Shown here piece after piece: positions 1 to 8,698 of a stretch of DNA of 64,000 nt (position 1 is its first letter; each line of letters opens with the position of its first letter). The DNA is from Agarilytica rhodophyticola. GTDB taxonomy: Bacteria; Pseudomonadota; Gammaproteobacteria; Pseudomonadales; Cellvibrionaceae. Below the pieces are notes generated by a model that saw only the letters and a program-made list of their open reading frames with translations, did no database searches and was not told the origin of the DNA. Both the position numbers and the translations under genes were made by a program. The stretch spans positions 1,511,001 to 1,575,000 of the forward strand of contig NZ_CP020038.1 of the NCBI RefSeq assembly GCF_002157225.2, in the 5' to 3' direction.

Positions 1-8
1 CGTCGTGG

Positions 9-596
9 TTATGCCGTCATTTCTATCTTCGTTTCTAGACATTTCTTTAACCTTTCAGATCCTCGTCTGAGCCATGATTTAACTGTATTAGGGTTGGTGT
101 CGTATTTATTAGCTATTTCCTCCCGCGAAAACCCCTCAAGATATGCTAACTTAATGCTCTCTCGAATTTTTTCGCTAAGTCCCCCTAAACAAATCATAAT
201 GTGTTGGCTCACTTGCGACGATTGAACCGTCGACTCTGGCGCACTTTTTGAGTTTGCTGGTATTGTGCTAAAAATATCTTCGCTGTCATCATCATTCTGA
301 ATGTGTTGTTGATAGCGTTTTTCTTTGTCCAAACGATCCAGCGCGCGATAGCGCAGTATGCTGGTCATCCACGTTAGTGGCTTTGCCATATGGGGCCGAT
401 ATGCGTCTGCGTTTTGCCAGATTTGTATAAAGGCTTCTTGCAACACGTCATTGGCCATTTCATCCGATTTTAAAATACGGTATGCAACAGCGTTTAAATA
501 AGGGCTGACACGCTCGTATAGCAGCTTGAGGGCAGCCTGATCCTTAATCGCACATCGTGCAATAAGCGCAACAAGTTCTTCGTTTTTAGAATCCAT
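9..596 (-). CDS. ECF-type RNA polymerase sigma factor
   Basis: Sigma-70 family factor of the extracytoplasmic-function class, expected to direct RNA polymerase to a small regulon. The 195-residue product has sigma region 2 at about residues 24-94 (including VLQEAFIQIW and PLTWMTSILR) and region 4 at about 132-185, with the helix-turn-helix around FSREEIANKYDTNP. A 40-residue polar linker joins them. Only regions 2 and 4 are present and the length is normal for the class. ECF genes are usually followed by an anti-sigma gene in the same operon; here that side lies outside the window (only 8 bases remain), so the partner and inducing signal cannot be judged. The ATG is the first in frame, with a gene-free region upstream. 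Confidence 0.93.
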   Translation of the reverse strand: MDSKNEELVALIARCAIKDQAALKLLYERVSPYLNAVAYRILKSDEMANDVLQEAFIQIWQNADAYRPHMAKPLTWMTSILRYRALDRLDKEKRYQQHIQNDDDSEDIFSTIPANSKSAPESTVQSSQVSQHIMICLGGLSEKIRESIKLAYLEGFSREEIANKYDTNPNTVKSWLRRGSERLKKCLETKIEMTA

Positions 597-1004
597 ATTC
601 TCTCATATGAACAGTGTTTGTCGTTTAATCAATATACGACGTAATATCACATAAAGTTGCAGTTAGTATGAACAGGTCTTAGGCGCTATCAGTAGTGATA
701 ATGCAAGGTCAAAAGCCCCTACATTCAAGGTATACCAAATACCTTATCCCTGCTCGTTTTTGGGCGGCCTAAATTACCACAATAGGCGACTTTTAGAAAA
801 TGCTGGTTTATTAATATTGGTGTGTGTTGCCAATAAAACATGTGAACTAGGCCACTTGCATATATGTGCAATGATGACCAAAATTCGATTGTTTAGTGTT
901 AGCAGGCTCTAGTTGCCGCGATAATCGCAAGATAGCGCGTAATCATATAAAATCGCCCTTCATTGATAAGTGCTGTGGCGTATAGGACGAGTTGGAGTGG
1001 ATAA
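597..1004. other. Gene-free divergent promoter region
   Basis: About 400 bases between the divergently read sigma-factor and beta-barrel genes. It must hold both promoters. I see no convincing ORF, tRNA or strong terminator. A GGAG Shine-Dalgarno site at 994-997 serves the gene that starts at 1005. Confidence 0.5.
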
Positions 1005-1583
1005 ATGAGATATGTAGTCAAACTGGCGTTAATGGCGGCGCTTCTGATAAGCAATTGCTGTTTTGCGCAAGTGTATCTTGGTGGAACTGCAGGGGCGAGT
1101 AACCCCAATGTGGGTGAAGACGACCCTACTCCAGAGCTCGATAGTGATATTGGCTTTCGTGTATACCTGGGCAACCAACTGTCCGAAAAGTTTTCTGTTG
1201 AAGTGGCTTATGTTGACCTAGGCAGCTACGATGTTGGGACTGCCGACGGCATGCCCGATGCCAATGAATTGGAAGATACTTTATCCCCCATGGGGGCCGA
1301 GTTTTCTTTTGTTGGCAAGTGGCCTATTTTTAAGCACCTCTCTGTTTTCGGCCGTGTAGGTCTGTTTGCGTGGGAAGTAGAACGCTCCATCGTACTTGAA
1401 ACTGTTCCCGATGGTGAGTCTCCCACAAGTGAGTTCATAGAAGATGGACGGGATTACGCACTAGGCTTTGGTTTTGACTATCAGTTTGCTCGCAACTTTG
1501 GTTTTACTCTAGAAATTAATCAATATAAGACGGATAAGGTTGAAAATAACTTTGCCGGAGCTGGGTTTTACTTTACCTTCTAA
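1005..1583 (+). CDS. Outer-membrane beta-barrel protein (OmpA/OmpW-like)
   Basis: Predicted small outer-membrane porin-like protein of 192 residues. Residues 1-21 form a signal peptide ending in CCFAQ. The mature part alternates polar and hydrophobic residues in short strands (FRVYLGNQL, FSVEVAYVDLG, FGFTLEINQY) and ends in Phe (GFYFTF), the usual C-terminal signature for BAM-dependent insertion. The start ATG has a GGAG ribosome site seven bases upstream. Size and strand pattern fit an eight-stranded barrel of the OMP_b-brl type; no ligand can be assigned. It is read divergently from the sigma gene, and the sigma factor could control it, but no promoter match was established. Confidence 0.8.
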   Translation: MRYVVKLALMAALLISNCCFAQVYLGGTAGASNPNVGEDDPTPELDSDIGFRVYLGNQLSEKFSVEVAYVDLGSYDVGTADGMPDANELEDTLSPMGAEFSFVGKWPIFKHLSVFGRVGLFAWEVERSIVLETVPDGESPTSEFIEDGRDYALGFGFDYQFARNFGFTLEINQYKTDKVENNFAGAGFYFTF

Positions 1584-1595
1584 TCTGCATAGGCC

Positions 1596-2354
1596 CTATT
1601 GAGCCTGTGAAAAGTCGGCATAGGGTGTACCTGACAGAGGAGGGTAGAGTTCCGTTGAACTAATAAACAGGCGGTGTCGCTTGCCCTTTTTAATATGTTC
1701 AAGGGAGGCAATAACAAAGTGTTTGTCCACATCAAACCACAGGTTGGTCTGTTTATCTGAACGCTCATTTGTTCTTTTTACATAGAGGGCATTTTCGATG
1801 GTGGAGTTTTTATGTTCTATCTTTAAGGTATGCACCGGGCTAAAAATATAGTCTTTAATTGCCCCTCGATTAATAAACTTATATTGTAAATTCTCTTTTT
1901 TTGCTGCTAGGTCAAGTCGCAGTTTTAACTGGTAGGTCATCGGGCCTAATATACCTGGTTCCAAAGACAGTGAAACTTGCTTTTTTTTATCTATACTAAG
2001 TGCTTTACTCTCTTGCCAATTATAGGCTATCGACCGGATGCGTTTTACGCCGAGCACGCTCTGACTATATTGATAGTTGACGGGCTGGATTTCACCATTT
2101 TCAAACCAATAAAACTCTTCTTCTTCATTGATTGTACCCCAAAAACTTTTAGCTTTGGCTTGCAAGCGAAAGTGCTTATCACTTAAATGGTACAGCTCGC
2201 GAATCATCGTAATATTTACGCCACGATAACTACCATCGTATACCGATTTCTCAATCAGTCTCTCTTTAGCAACAACCGAGGTTGTGAATAAAAACACTAA
2301 ACAAAAAAAAGCTAGTCTGATACACACAATGAACTCCGTAGCGCGTATTATCAA
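1596..2354 (-). CDS. DUF3108 domain exported protein
   Basis: Protein of 252 residues with an N-terminal signal peptide (about residues 1-29, ending near SVVAKE) and a DUF3108-type body rich in beta strands (for example FYWFENGEIQPVNYQYSQSV and NALYVKRT). The family is periplasmic and uncharacterised. In related genomes members sit near purine genes; here it follows a DUF3014 gene by 4 bases on the same strand, so the two are probably cotranscribed. It converges with the beta-barrel gene, whose stop is 12 bases away. Family assignment is from recognition of the overall pattern, not a search. Confidence 0.75.
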   Translation of the reverse strand: MIIRATEFIVCIRLAFFCLVFLFTTSVVAKERLIEKSVYDGSYRGVNITMIRELYHLSDKHFRLQAKAKSFWGTINEEEEFYWFENGEIQPVNYQYSQSVLGVKRIRSIAYNWQESKALSIDKKKQVSLSLEPGILGPMTYQLKLRLDLAAKKENLQYKFINRGAIKDYIFSPVHTLKIEHKNSTIENALYVKRTNERSDKQTNLWFDVDKHFVIASLEHIKKGKRHRLFISSTELYPPLSGTPYADFSQAQ

Positions 2355-2358
2355 TATA

Positions 2359-3249
2359 TTATCGAGCTTTAGTTAAACGCTTTTTAATCTCGCGCAACTC
2401 TAATTTTAACGCTTCGCTATTTTCACCGCCGATGCGTAACATTAGCTTATGAGCTGGTGGTAGATTTTCAAGTTTTTTATCACTGAACTTATATCTGACG
2501 CTTGGGCGTGTTAGTAGCATGGCTTCCTGTATGTCAGGGGCTTGCAAAATAACGTCAATGGCTTTTAACAATACTGTGTGAAAGTCGCCTGTACCAATAC
2601 CTAATTCTTTATAGGCTTCTTCAAATGTCGGTAGGTAGAGATAATATAAGGACACTAACGCATCTTTATCTACTATGGAAAGTAGCGAAATATAGTCAGT
2701 ATAGCGAGCATAGTTATCGCGAGAAATACGATACAATTCTTGTTCACTAACTGCAGTTTGTTGTCCTATTTTATTGGTAACAAAGCTGCCTTTGGGTGAA
2801 CTTATTGGGCGATATTGGCGCACAATACGACCTTCGCTGACGCCATAAATTGCACGTACAAGTTTACGGACAATTTCTTCATTAGTTAGTAATGCGATAA
2901 TGTTATTGCCTTCAGAAAACTCCTTCAGCTGAGTTTTTATGTGCGCGTCGCTGTCATTCAGTGGTACAGGTGTTGGTTTGGGAGTCGCTTGTTGTGTTTC
3001 TTTCGGGGCATCTTCTGCGTTGCCGCCGCTACTGTTGCTATCGGATAAGTCTGGGACAACTGGTTTTAAATCCGTAAGAGGAGCGGCAGTCTCTTCCGGT
3101 ATGCTACCGAGGTCTATTGCAGGTGCATTTTGTTCGGTTTCTCCATCTATGACTTGGTCTTTTTGTACACTAGACCAATAGATAAAGCCGAGAAAAGCAG
3201 CACTAAATAAAATAGCGATTACCGCTATAAACGGGAATTTTTTTTCCAT
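2359..3249 (-). CDS. DUF3014 domain membrane-anchored protein
   Basis: Protein of 296 residues with one N-terminal membrane segment (about residues 6-25), a Pro/Ser/Asp-rich spacer (about 35-100) and a conserved globular domain (about 105-290) matching DUF3014: an N-terminal anchor, low-complexity linker and helical periplasmic domain. The motif region YRPISSPKGSF and the C-terminal RYKFSDKKLENLPPAHK are typical. Function unknown; likely periplasmic side of the inner membrane. It lies 4 bases upstream of the DUF3108 gene and probably forms a two-gene unit with it. Confidence 0.75.
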   Translation of the reverse strand: MEKKFPFIAVIAILFSAAFLGFIYWSSVQKDQVIDGETEQNAPAIDLGSIPEETAAPLTDLKPVVPDLSDSNSSGGNAEDAPKETQQATPKPTPVPLNDSDAHIKTQLKEFSEGNNIIALLTNEEIVRKLVRAIYGVSEGRIVRQYRPISSPKGSFVTNKIGQQTAVSEQELYRISRDNYARYTDYISLLSIVDKDALVSLYYLYLPTFEEAYKELGIGTGDFHTVLLKAIDVILQAPDIQEAMLLTRPSVRYKFSDKKLENLPPAHKLMLRIGGENSEALKLELREIKKRLTKAR

Positions 3250-3663
3250 AAAGATGTGCTCTCTATTCGTTCTTTCAAATGTTTATGCCTGAGAGCGTTA
3301 TTAATTTTTATAAAATTTATATTATTAAACACAGCTACAAACAAAGACATGCCAACTGTCGATTAGTTTCGTATTCTACACATGCCTGAATGGAAATTAT
3401 CACTAACATTTACCTAAAAAAATGTTTTTGTGTAAATTGTGATCTAGACCGAATCTATGATTTAAGAGGTGTTGTTTTAATTTGGTGCGCAGATTGTTTT
3501 TTGTTCATTTGCCGCCTGCTTACCTACCAAATTGCTTCTATAAATGATCTGAAGAAAAATTACATGGGGCGACGATAATGGTTGGATTGTCTGTTTGTAG
3601 TGCCCACTCTTTGCTATAAGAGCGCTGTAAGCGCCATCCACTTAAGGCGCTTAAATTTTTACG
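3250..3663. other. Intergenic region with a hairpin
   Basis: About 410 AT-rich bases upstream of the DUF3014 gene. A 62-codon plus-strand reading frame here has no convincing features. The only structure is an 8-bp inverted repeat, TAAGCGCC (3628-3635) with GGCGCTTA (3646-3653), followed on the plus strand by AATTTTT, which resembles a weak terminator although no plus-strand gene precedes it. Confidence 0.4.
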
Positions 3664-3906
3664 TTAGGATTTTCGACAAATAACTAGCAATCCGACAACC
3701 GCCAATATGATAAATCCATGTCCTATTTGATCCATAGGGTTAGTAGACAAGGTATTTTCTATGCTTGAGCGAGATATCTGCTTCGTCTGCGCGTGATCCA
3801 GTTGAAAAGAGGGCTCATTGCCAATTTGATTTGCTAGTGCAAAGCCGTGCTTGCTGAAGCTAAAAGATACACATAATAAAATAAGACCTAAATATTTTCT
3901 TGTCAT
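3664..3906 (-). CDS. Small exported protein with C-terminal membrane anchor
   Basis: Hypothetical protein of 80 residues. It has a signal peptide (about residues 1-25, ending HGFALA), a short polar middle of about 35 residues, then a single hydrophobic segment (62-77, FIILAVVGLLVI) and a basic tail (CRKS). Signal peptide plus C-terminal anchor plus basic tail is the tripartite layout of sortase or exosortase substrates, but the expected PEP, LPXTG or GG motif before the helix is not seen (the residues there are NPMDQIGHG). It may simply be a small bitopic membrane protein. A purine-rich GGAGGCGGAC stretch lies just upstream on the minus strand, supporting the start. Unknown function. Confidence 0.6.
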   Translation of the reverse strand: MTRKYLGLILLCVSFSFSKHGFALANQIGNEPSFQLDHAQTKQISRSSIENTLSTNPMDQIGHGFIILAVVGLLVICRKS

Positions 3907-4370
3907 GTCCGCCTCCGTAAGATGATACTCAACATGCGACCTTGAAGGTTTATGTTTTTCCGTGTTTTATGTCGTTACTTATCGAGATAGCAATTTCTGG
4001 GGTACTGGTTATCGCTATTGCTAAAACATTTATCAGAGTTACTGTTAAAGCATTGACTAGAGCATTTGCTAGAACAGTGCCAATTTTGCATTGTCACTAA
4101 CGGCGCGGGTTGGCATATGATAAAGAGGTGTGCTGTGGATTTTTTGTAAATCAAGCCGACATAAAATGTTGTTTTTTATGCCAGCTTTGAGGCGTTTTGA
4201 GTAAATGATTCTTAAGAAACGAATACTATATTCGCTCTGGATATCGATAAAAGCGATGTGTTACCGTAGTCCCATCTGCTAATTCTTATTTCGTCTATCA
4301 CATATCGATTTGGCGTTTATAAATGCTTTTGTACGTTAAAAAAATCGACACTTGTGATGACTCACTGGTC
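3907..4370. other. Gene-free region with degenerate short repeats
   Basis: About 460 bases with no supported gene. Around 4010-4080 there are imperfect repeats of a GCTAAAACATTT-like unit at a spacing of about 22 bases. I see no terminator or RNA gene. Confidence 0.35.
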
Positions 4371-5354
4371 TTAAAAGCCCTGTAAAGATAGCGGTGCTTC
4401 ATCCAATTCGGCTAATTGCTCACGCAGTTCTAGAACATGTTCAGCCCAGTATCTTTCGGTGTTAAACCAGGGGAATGCAAGAGGAAATGCTGGATCACTC
4501 CAACGTTTTGCTAGCCAAGCACAATAGTGCATCATACGCAGTGCTCGTAGAGGTTCAACTAAGGCAAACTCGGCATAATTAAACTCGCAGAACTCCTCGT
4601 AGCCTTCTATGAGGCTAGATAGCTGAGAAGTTTTTTGCGCTCTGTCTCCAGATAGCAGCATCCACATATCCTGCATTGCAGGGCCATTACGCGCATCGTC
4701 GAGGTCAACAATAAAAAGGTGGTCGTAGCGAACCAGGATATTCCCAGGGTGACAGTCTCCATGCAGGCGAATGGGGGTGTAATCGATGGTACTGACAACT
4801 GTTTCTATTTTATCGAGCAGGTGTTCGGTCAACGTACTGTAGGCATCCTTTAAACTGTCCGGCAAAAGACCGCATTCCATTACAAATTGGCGACTATCGT
4901 GGCCAAATGACTGTATGGAGATTTCTGGTCGTGCGGCGAACGGATGGACTTTGCCTAGGGCATGAATACGGCCCAGATGCTGGCCTAATGTGAACAACGT
5001 GTCCAAATCTTCAAGTTCTGGGGCATGGCCGCCACGGCGGGGATAGAGCGCAAAGCGATACCCTTGATAGTCAAACAAACTGCGACCATCAATTGCTAGG
5101 GGAGCAATAACCGGGATCTCTTGCGCACTAAGTGTTAGGGCAAATTGATGCTCTTCATTTATCTGGCTATCACTCCAGCGATTTGGACGATAGAACTTAG
5201 CGATTAAGGGCTCTGCCTCTTCAATTCCAACCTGGTAAACCCGGTTTTCGTAACTATTGAGTGCGAACACTCTTGCATCAGTTAAATAACCTAGACTTTC
5301 AATGGCATCGAGTACTAAGTCTGGGCTAAGTCGTGCGTAATCGGCTAGATCCAA
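4371..5354 (-). CDS. srkA: Stress response serine/threonine kinase SrkA (YihE/RdoA)
   Basis: Cytoplasmic protein kinase of the choline-kinase-like fold that protects against envelope and oxidative stress in enterobacteria. The 327-residue product is full length for the family (E. coli SrkA is 328). The Brenner-type catalytic loop HGDCHPGNIL holds catalytic D200 and N205, and the metal-binding FIVDLDDAR follows (D217). Early motifs NSYENRVYQV and AKFYRPNRW form the nucleotide pocket. In enterobacteria the gene sits beside dsbA; here it is followed upstream by a ComF-type gene on the same strand 47 bases away, so the enterobacterial linkage is not kept. Confidence 0.93.
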   Translation of the reverse strand: MDLADYARLSPDLVLDAIESLGYLTDARVFALNSYENRVYQVGIEEAEPLIAKFYRPNRWSDSQINEEHQFALTLSAQEIPVIAPLAIDGRSLFDYQGYRFALYPRRGGHAPELEDLDTLFTLGQHLGRIHALGKVHPFAARPEISIQSFGHDSRQFVMECGLLPDSLKDAYSTLTEHLLDKIETVVSTIDYTPIRLHGDCHPGNILVRYDHLFIVDLDDARNGPAMQDMWMLLSGDRAQKTSQLSSLIEGYEEFCEFNYAEFALVEPLRALRMMHYCAWLAKRWSDPAFPLAFPWFNTERYWAEHVLELREQLAELDEAPLSLQGF

Positions 5355-5400
5355 GATTATTTCCTGTTTGATAAAAACCGGAGATTATAGAGCAAATTAA

Positions 5401-6138
5401 CTATCGAGTGTCATGAGGTTGAGGTGTTCGCGCTAAAGCCCATATTTCGATGCGTTTGGCTCCCTCTAATTTCAAGGTTTTGGCTAAGACTTGCGCAGTT
5501 GCCCCTGTAGTGACCACATCATCTACCAGCACAATATATTTACCTTTTACATTGGTTGTGCATTTAAAACAGGATTTTAGATTACTAAACCGTTGAGATT
5601 TATTTAGGTTCTGCTGAGACGGTGTTGTCCGTATTTTTTTCAAGACGGGAAGATAGGGAATATCTAACTCTGATGACAGATGTTTTGCCAGTAGCGCGCT
5701 CTGGTTATAGCCCCTGATAAGCTGGCGACTCCAATGCAAAGGAACTGGGCTAATAATATCTGGCATTTGTGTTCCTTTGTTCTGTTCTATACGCGTTTTT
5801 AGTGGGTCACATAGCAATGTTAAATAGTGATGTGCGTGCCGATTTTTAAACTGCAGAATTAAATTATCAACTGGAAACGCATATTTAAAAGCAGTAATAA
5901 CTTTGTCGAACGATGGTGATCTTGTAAGGCAGTCCGGACAAAGTTGAGCATTTGTCAGTAGCGGAATATCGCAACATGCACACACTTGACCATTGTTCAA
6001 TGGCAGTGAACCAAGGCAGTCTGGGCAAAGTTGGTGTTTACTTTTTGTTAGGCAGAGTGTGCAAAAGCTGGGTATTAACCACTCAGCACACTTTTCAATT
6101 GCGAGGCTTAATCTGGTACTTAAAGTGAGGTGAATCAT
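5401..6138 (-). CDS. comF: ComF/GntX family phosphoribosyltransferase-like protein
   Basis: Protein of 245 residues with an N-terminal double zinc-ribbon-like region (Cys pairs at 26/29, 38/41, around 53-56 and 67/70) and a C-terminal type-I phosphoribosyltransferase fold with the PRPP loop VLVDDVVTTGAT (203-214). ComF proteins support natural transformation; the Gram-negative GntX branch is linked to use of DNA or sugars, but no reaction is firmly established. The gene is often found next to bioB in gammaproteobacteria, as here, where it is read divergently. Its start codon lies 5 bases from the BirA operator, so BirA binding could also affect it. Confidence 0.88.
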   Translation of the reverse strand: MIHLTLSTRLSLAIEKCAEWLIPSFCTLCLTKSKHQLCPDCLGSLPLNNGQVCACCDIPLLTNAQLCPDCLTRSPSFDKVITAFKYAFPVDNLILQFKNRHAHHYLTLLCDPLKTRIEQNKGTQMPDIISPVPLHWSRQLIRGYNQSALLAKHLSSELDIPYLPVLKKIRTTPSQQNLNKSQRFSNLKSCFKCTTNVKGKYIVLVDDVVTTGATAQVLAKTLKLEGAKRIEIWALARTPQPHDTR

Positions 6139-6142
6139 ATAC

Positions 6143-6174
6143 TTGTAAACCTAAAATCCTTTTTTGGTTGACAG
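6143..6174. promoter_or_regulatory. BirA operator of the biotin operon
   Basis: TTGTAAACC at 6143-6151 and GGTTGACAG at 6166-6174, separated by 14 bases. This matches the known BirA consensus TTGTAAACC-N14/15-GGTTTACAA at 16 of 18 positions. The right arm contains TTGACA (6168-6173), which can serve as the -35 element of a plus-strand promoter, so biotinyl-AMP-bound BirA would block transcription of bioB onward. It lies about 245 bases ahead of bioB and directly upstream of the divergent comF gene. Confidence 0.85.
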
Positions 6175-6266
6175 AGGTGGTCGTTGATGACTAAGGTTCA
6201 TGTTTTACTATGAACTCCAAATAAGATGCAAGGGGTTTATGGGCTTACATTAGCTAAGTGGCTAAA

Positions 6267-6295
6267 ACAGATGTAACTAGTACAGATGTAACTAG
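6267..6295 (+). repeat. 14-bp tandem duplication in the bioB leader
   Basis: ACAGATGTAACTAG occurs at 6267-6280 and again at 6282-6295, a 15-base period. The surrounding leader (6230-6340) holds further GCTA/ACTAG-rich near-repeats. It sits between the BirA operator and the bioB start codon. Confidence 0.8.
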
Positions 6296-6418
6296 AACAT
6301 GGTTAATTGGGGCTTGGGTAGCTAGAACTGTGAGTAACTAGCGTAGGCTCAAAAAGCTAATACAGCAAAACCAAGAAATACAACAGAATAAAACAAAGTA
6401 AAGAGAAGCGACGACGGT

Positions 6419-7474
6419 ATGCACTTAGTAGAAGATATTAGAAATGATTGGACACGCAAAGAAATCTTAGCGTTGTTTGAACTTCCTTTTAATGATTTAT
6501 TATTTCAGGCGCAGACTGTACACCGCCGTTACTTTGATCCAAATACTGTGCAAATTAGTACTCTTTGCTCAGTGAAAACAGGTGCTTGCCCTGAAGACTG
6601 TGCCTACTGCCCGCAGAGTGCTCGCTATGATACTGGCTTAGAGCGTGAAAAGTTAATGGCGGTGGATAAAGTTATCGAAGAAGCCAAAGCCGCTAAGGCT
6701 GGAGGAGCGACTCGCTTTTGCATGGGAGCTGCTTGGCGTTCGCCTAAAGCTAAAGATATGTCTTATGTGGTTGATATGGTTAAAGGTGTTAAAGCCTTAG
6801 GTATGGAAACATGTATGACTTTAGGGATGTTAACTGAAGCACAAGCTCAGCAACTTTCTCACGCTGGCCTCGATTATTACAACCACAACCTCGACACATC
6901 GCCTGAATACTACGGCGACATTATTACCACAAGAACTTATCAAGATCGACTAGACACGTTAGACAATGTGCGTAATGCAGGTATGAAAGTGTGTAGTGGT
7001 GGTATTGTCGGAATGGGCGAAGAAGCAAGTGATCGAGCGGGTTTGCTACAGCAGCTGGCCAATATGTCGGTGCATCCGGAATCAGTACCTATCAATATGT
7101 TAGTGAAAGTTGCCGGAACGCCCTTGGAGAATGAGAAAGATCTTGACCCCTTTGATTTTATTCGCACTATTGCTGTTGCTAGAATCTTGATGCCTAAGTC
7201 TCACGTTCGTTTATCTGCGGGTAGAGAAAGTATGAATGAGCAGATGCAGGCGTTGGCTTTCTTTGCTGGAGCAAATTCTATTTTTTATGGCGAAAAACTT
7301 TTGACCACTCCTAACCCTAAGAAGAACAAGGATATGGCCTTGCTCAATCGCTTAGGCATTAGCCCTGAAGCTTACCATGCCGGAGAGTCTGACGAAGTGT
7401 TGGAAGCATCGTTAAACGATGATCTTAAGAAAGCGCAAACCGATAAATATTTTTACGACGCTTCTAGCTCTTAA
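6419..7474 (+). CDS. bioB: Biotin synthase BioB
   Basis: Radical SAM enzyme that inserts sulfur into dethiobiotin, the last step of biotin synthesis, in the cytoplasm. The product has 351 residues, normal for the family. The radical-SAM cluster motif CPEDCAYC gives C57, C61 and C64; the second [2Fe-2S] cluster ligands lie in the later Cys-containing segments ([27 protein letters not shown]), and the RLSAGRE motif supplies the unusual Arg ligand. It is the first gene of bioB-bioF-bioHC-bioD, all on the plus strand, and is preceded by a BirA operator. bioA is missing from this cluster and must be elsewhere. Confidence 0.97.
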   Translation: MHLVEDIRNDWTRKEILALFELPFNDLLFQAQTVHRRYFDPNTVQISTLCSVKTGACPEDCAYCPQSARYDTGLEREKLMAVDKVIEEAKAAKAGGATRFCMGAAWRSPKAKDMSYVVDMVKGVKALGMETCMTLGMLTEAQAQQLSHAGLDYYNHNLDTSPEYYGDIITTRTYQDRLDTLDNVRNAGMKVCSGGIVGMGEEASDRAGLLQQLANMSVHPESVPINMLVKVAGTPLENEKDLDPFDFIRTIAVARILMPKSHVRLSAGRESMNEQMQALAFFAGANSIFYGEKLLTTPNPKKNKDMALLNRLGISPEAYHAGESDEVLEASLNDDLKKAQTDKYFYDASSS

Positions 7475-7528
7475 TTAGTAATTATCATTAAACGCTTTTG
7501 TTTGTGAACAGGCGAAAGCGCTCTATAT

Positions 7529-8698
7529 ATGAATTTGGATAATAGTTTACAAGATGCTCTGCGCGAGCGTCGTGCCAAGTCTCTATACCGACAGCGAACA
7601 TGTGTTGAATCTGCTCAGGGGGTTGAAATTGTTCGTAACGGTAAATCTTATTTATCTTTTTGTAGTAATGATTACCTGGGCTTAGCAAATCACCCTAAAG
7701 TTATCGAAGCATTTAATCTGGCGGCAAAAAAATATGGCGTTGGTAGCGGTGCTTCACATCTAGTTTGTGGTCATTCCCATGAGCATCATGCCTTAGAAGA
7801 AGCGCTTGCCGATTTCACCGGCAGATCCAGAGCGCTTCTTTTTTCGTCGGGATATATGGCGAATATGGGAGTGATTAATGCGTTACTTAAGCGTGGTGAC
7901 ACTGTTTTTGAAGATCGTCTAAATCACGCTTCGCTTATCGATGGTGCTTTGCTTAGTGCCGCTGATTTTAAGCGTTTTCGACACAATGATCTTGCACACC
8001 TTGAGCAGCAGCTAAGTCAATCCAATAGCATACGTAAAGTGATAGTTGTGGACGGCGTATTTAGCATGGATGGCGACTTCGCTAAATTACCTGACCTATG
8101 CGTATTAGCGGAAAAATACAATGCTTGGCTAGTGGTTGATGATGCCCACGGGTTCGGGTGTGTTGGTAAAAATGGCAATGGTAGCGTCGAGCATTTTGGA
8201 CTTGGTCATTCCGATGTGCCCATTCTTATCGGTACCTTAGGTAAAGCCTTTGGTACCTTCGGGGCTTTCGTTGCAGGTAGTGCAACGCTGATTGAAACAC
8301 TTATACAGTTTGCCAGAACCTATATTTATACTACTGCCTTACCGCCCGCAGTTGCTGCGGCAACCAGAGTTAGTTTAGGTATTATCAAACAAGAGCCTCA
8401 ACGTCGTGAGCACTTAACGTCGCTAATAGATTTCTTTCGTCAGGGTTGCAGAGATTTAAAGCTCGACATTATGGTGTCGACGACACCGATTCAACCTGTC
8501 CTAGTCGGCAGTGCTGATAAGGCGATGAAAATTTCCCACTTACTAGAAAGTAAAGGTTTCTGGGTGAGTGCCATTCGGCCGCCTACCGTGCCGGCGGATA
8601 CTGCGAGATTACGCGTAACATTTTCTGCCAATCATACTATTGAGCATGTGGCATCACTTTTAAATGCGTTAGCAGAGGCTTTTAATGCTGTTGAATAA
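7529..8698 (+). CDS. bioF: 8-amino-7-oxononanoate synthase BioF
   Basis: PLP-dependent enzyme that condenses pimeloyl-ACP (or CoA) with alanine to give 8-amino-7-oxononanoate (KAPA). The product has 389 residues, full length. The PLP lysine is K239 in GTLGKAFG; VVDDAHGFG holds the cofactor-binding Asp and His, and GSGASHLVCG forms the substrate region. It follows bioB by 54 bases and overlaps the next gene by 14 bases, which implies translational coupling with the enzymes that make its pimeloyl substrate. Confidence 0.97.
   Translation: MNLDNSLQDALRERRAKSLYRQRTCVESAQGVEIVRNGKSYLSFCSNDYLGLANHPKVIEAFNLAAKKYGVGSGASHLVCGHSHEHHALEEALADFTGRSRALLFSSGYMANMGVINALLKRGDTVFEDRLNHASLIDGALLSAADFKRFRHNDLAHLEQQLSQSNSIRKVIVVDGVFSMDGDFAKLPDLCVLAEKYNAWLVVDDAHGFGCVGKNGNGSVEHFGLGHSDVPILIGTLGKAFGTFGAFVAGSATLIETLIQFARTYIYTTALPPAVAAATRVSLGIIKQEPQRREHLTSLIDFFRQGCRDLKLDIMVSTTPIQPVLVGSADKAMKISHLLESKGFWVSAIRPPTVPADTARLRVTFSANHTIEHVASLLNALAEAFNAVE

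Noticed and set aside
3390-3578. 62-codon plus-strand frame ahead of the DUF3014 gene
   Set aside because: Cys-rich low-complexity product, no support; probably chance.
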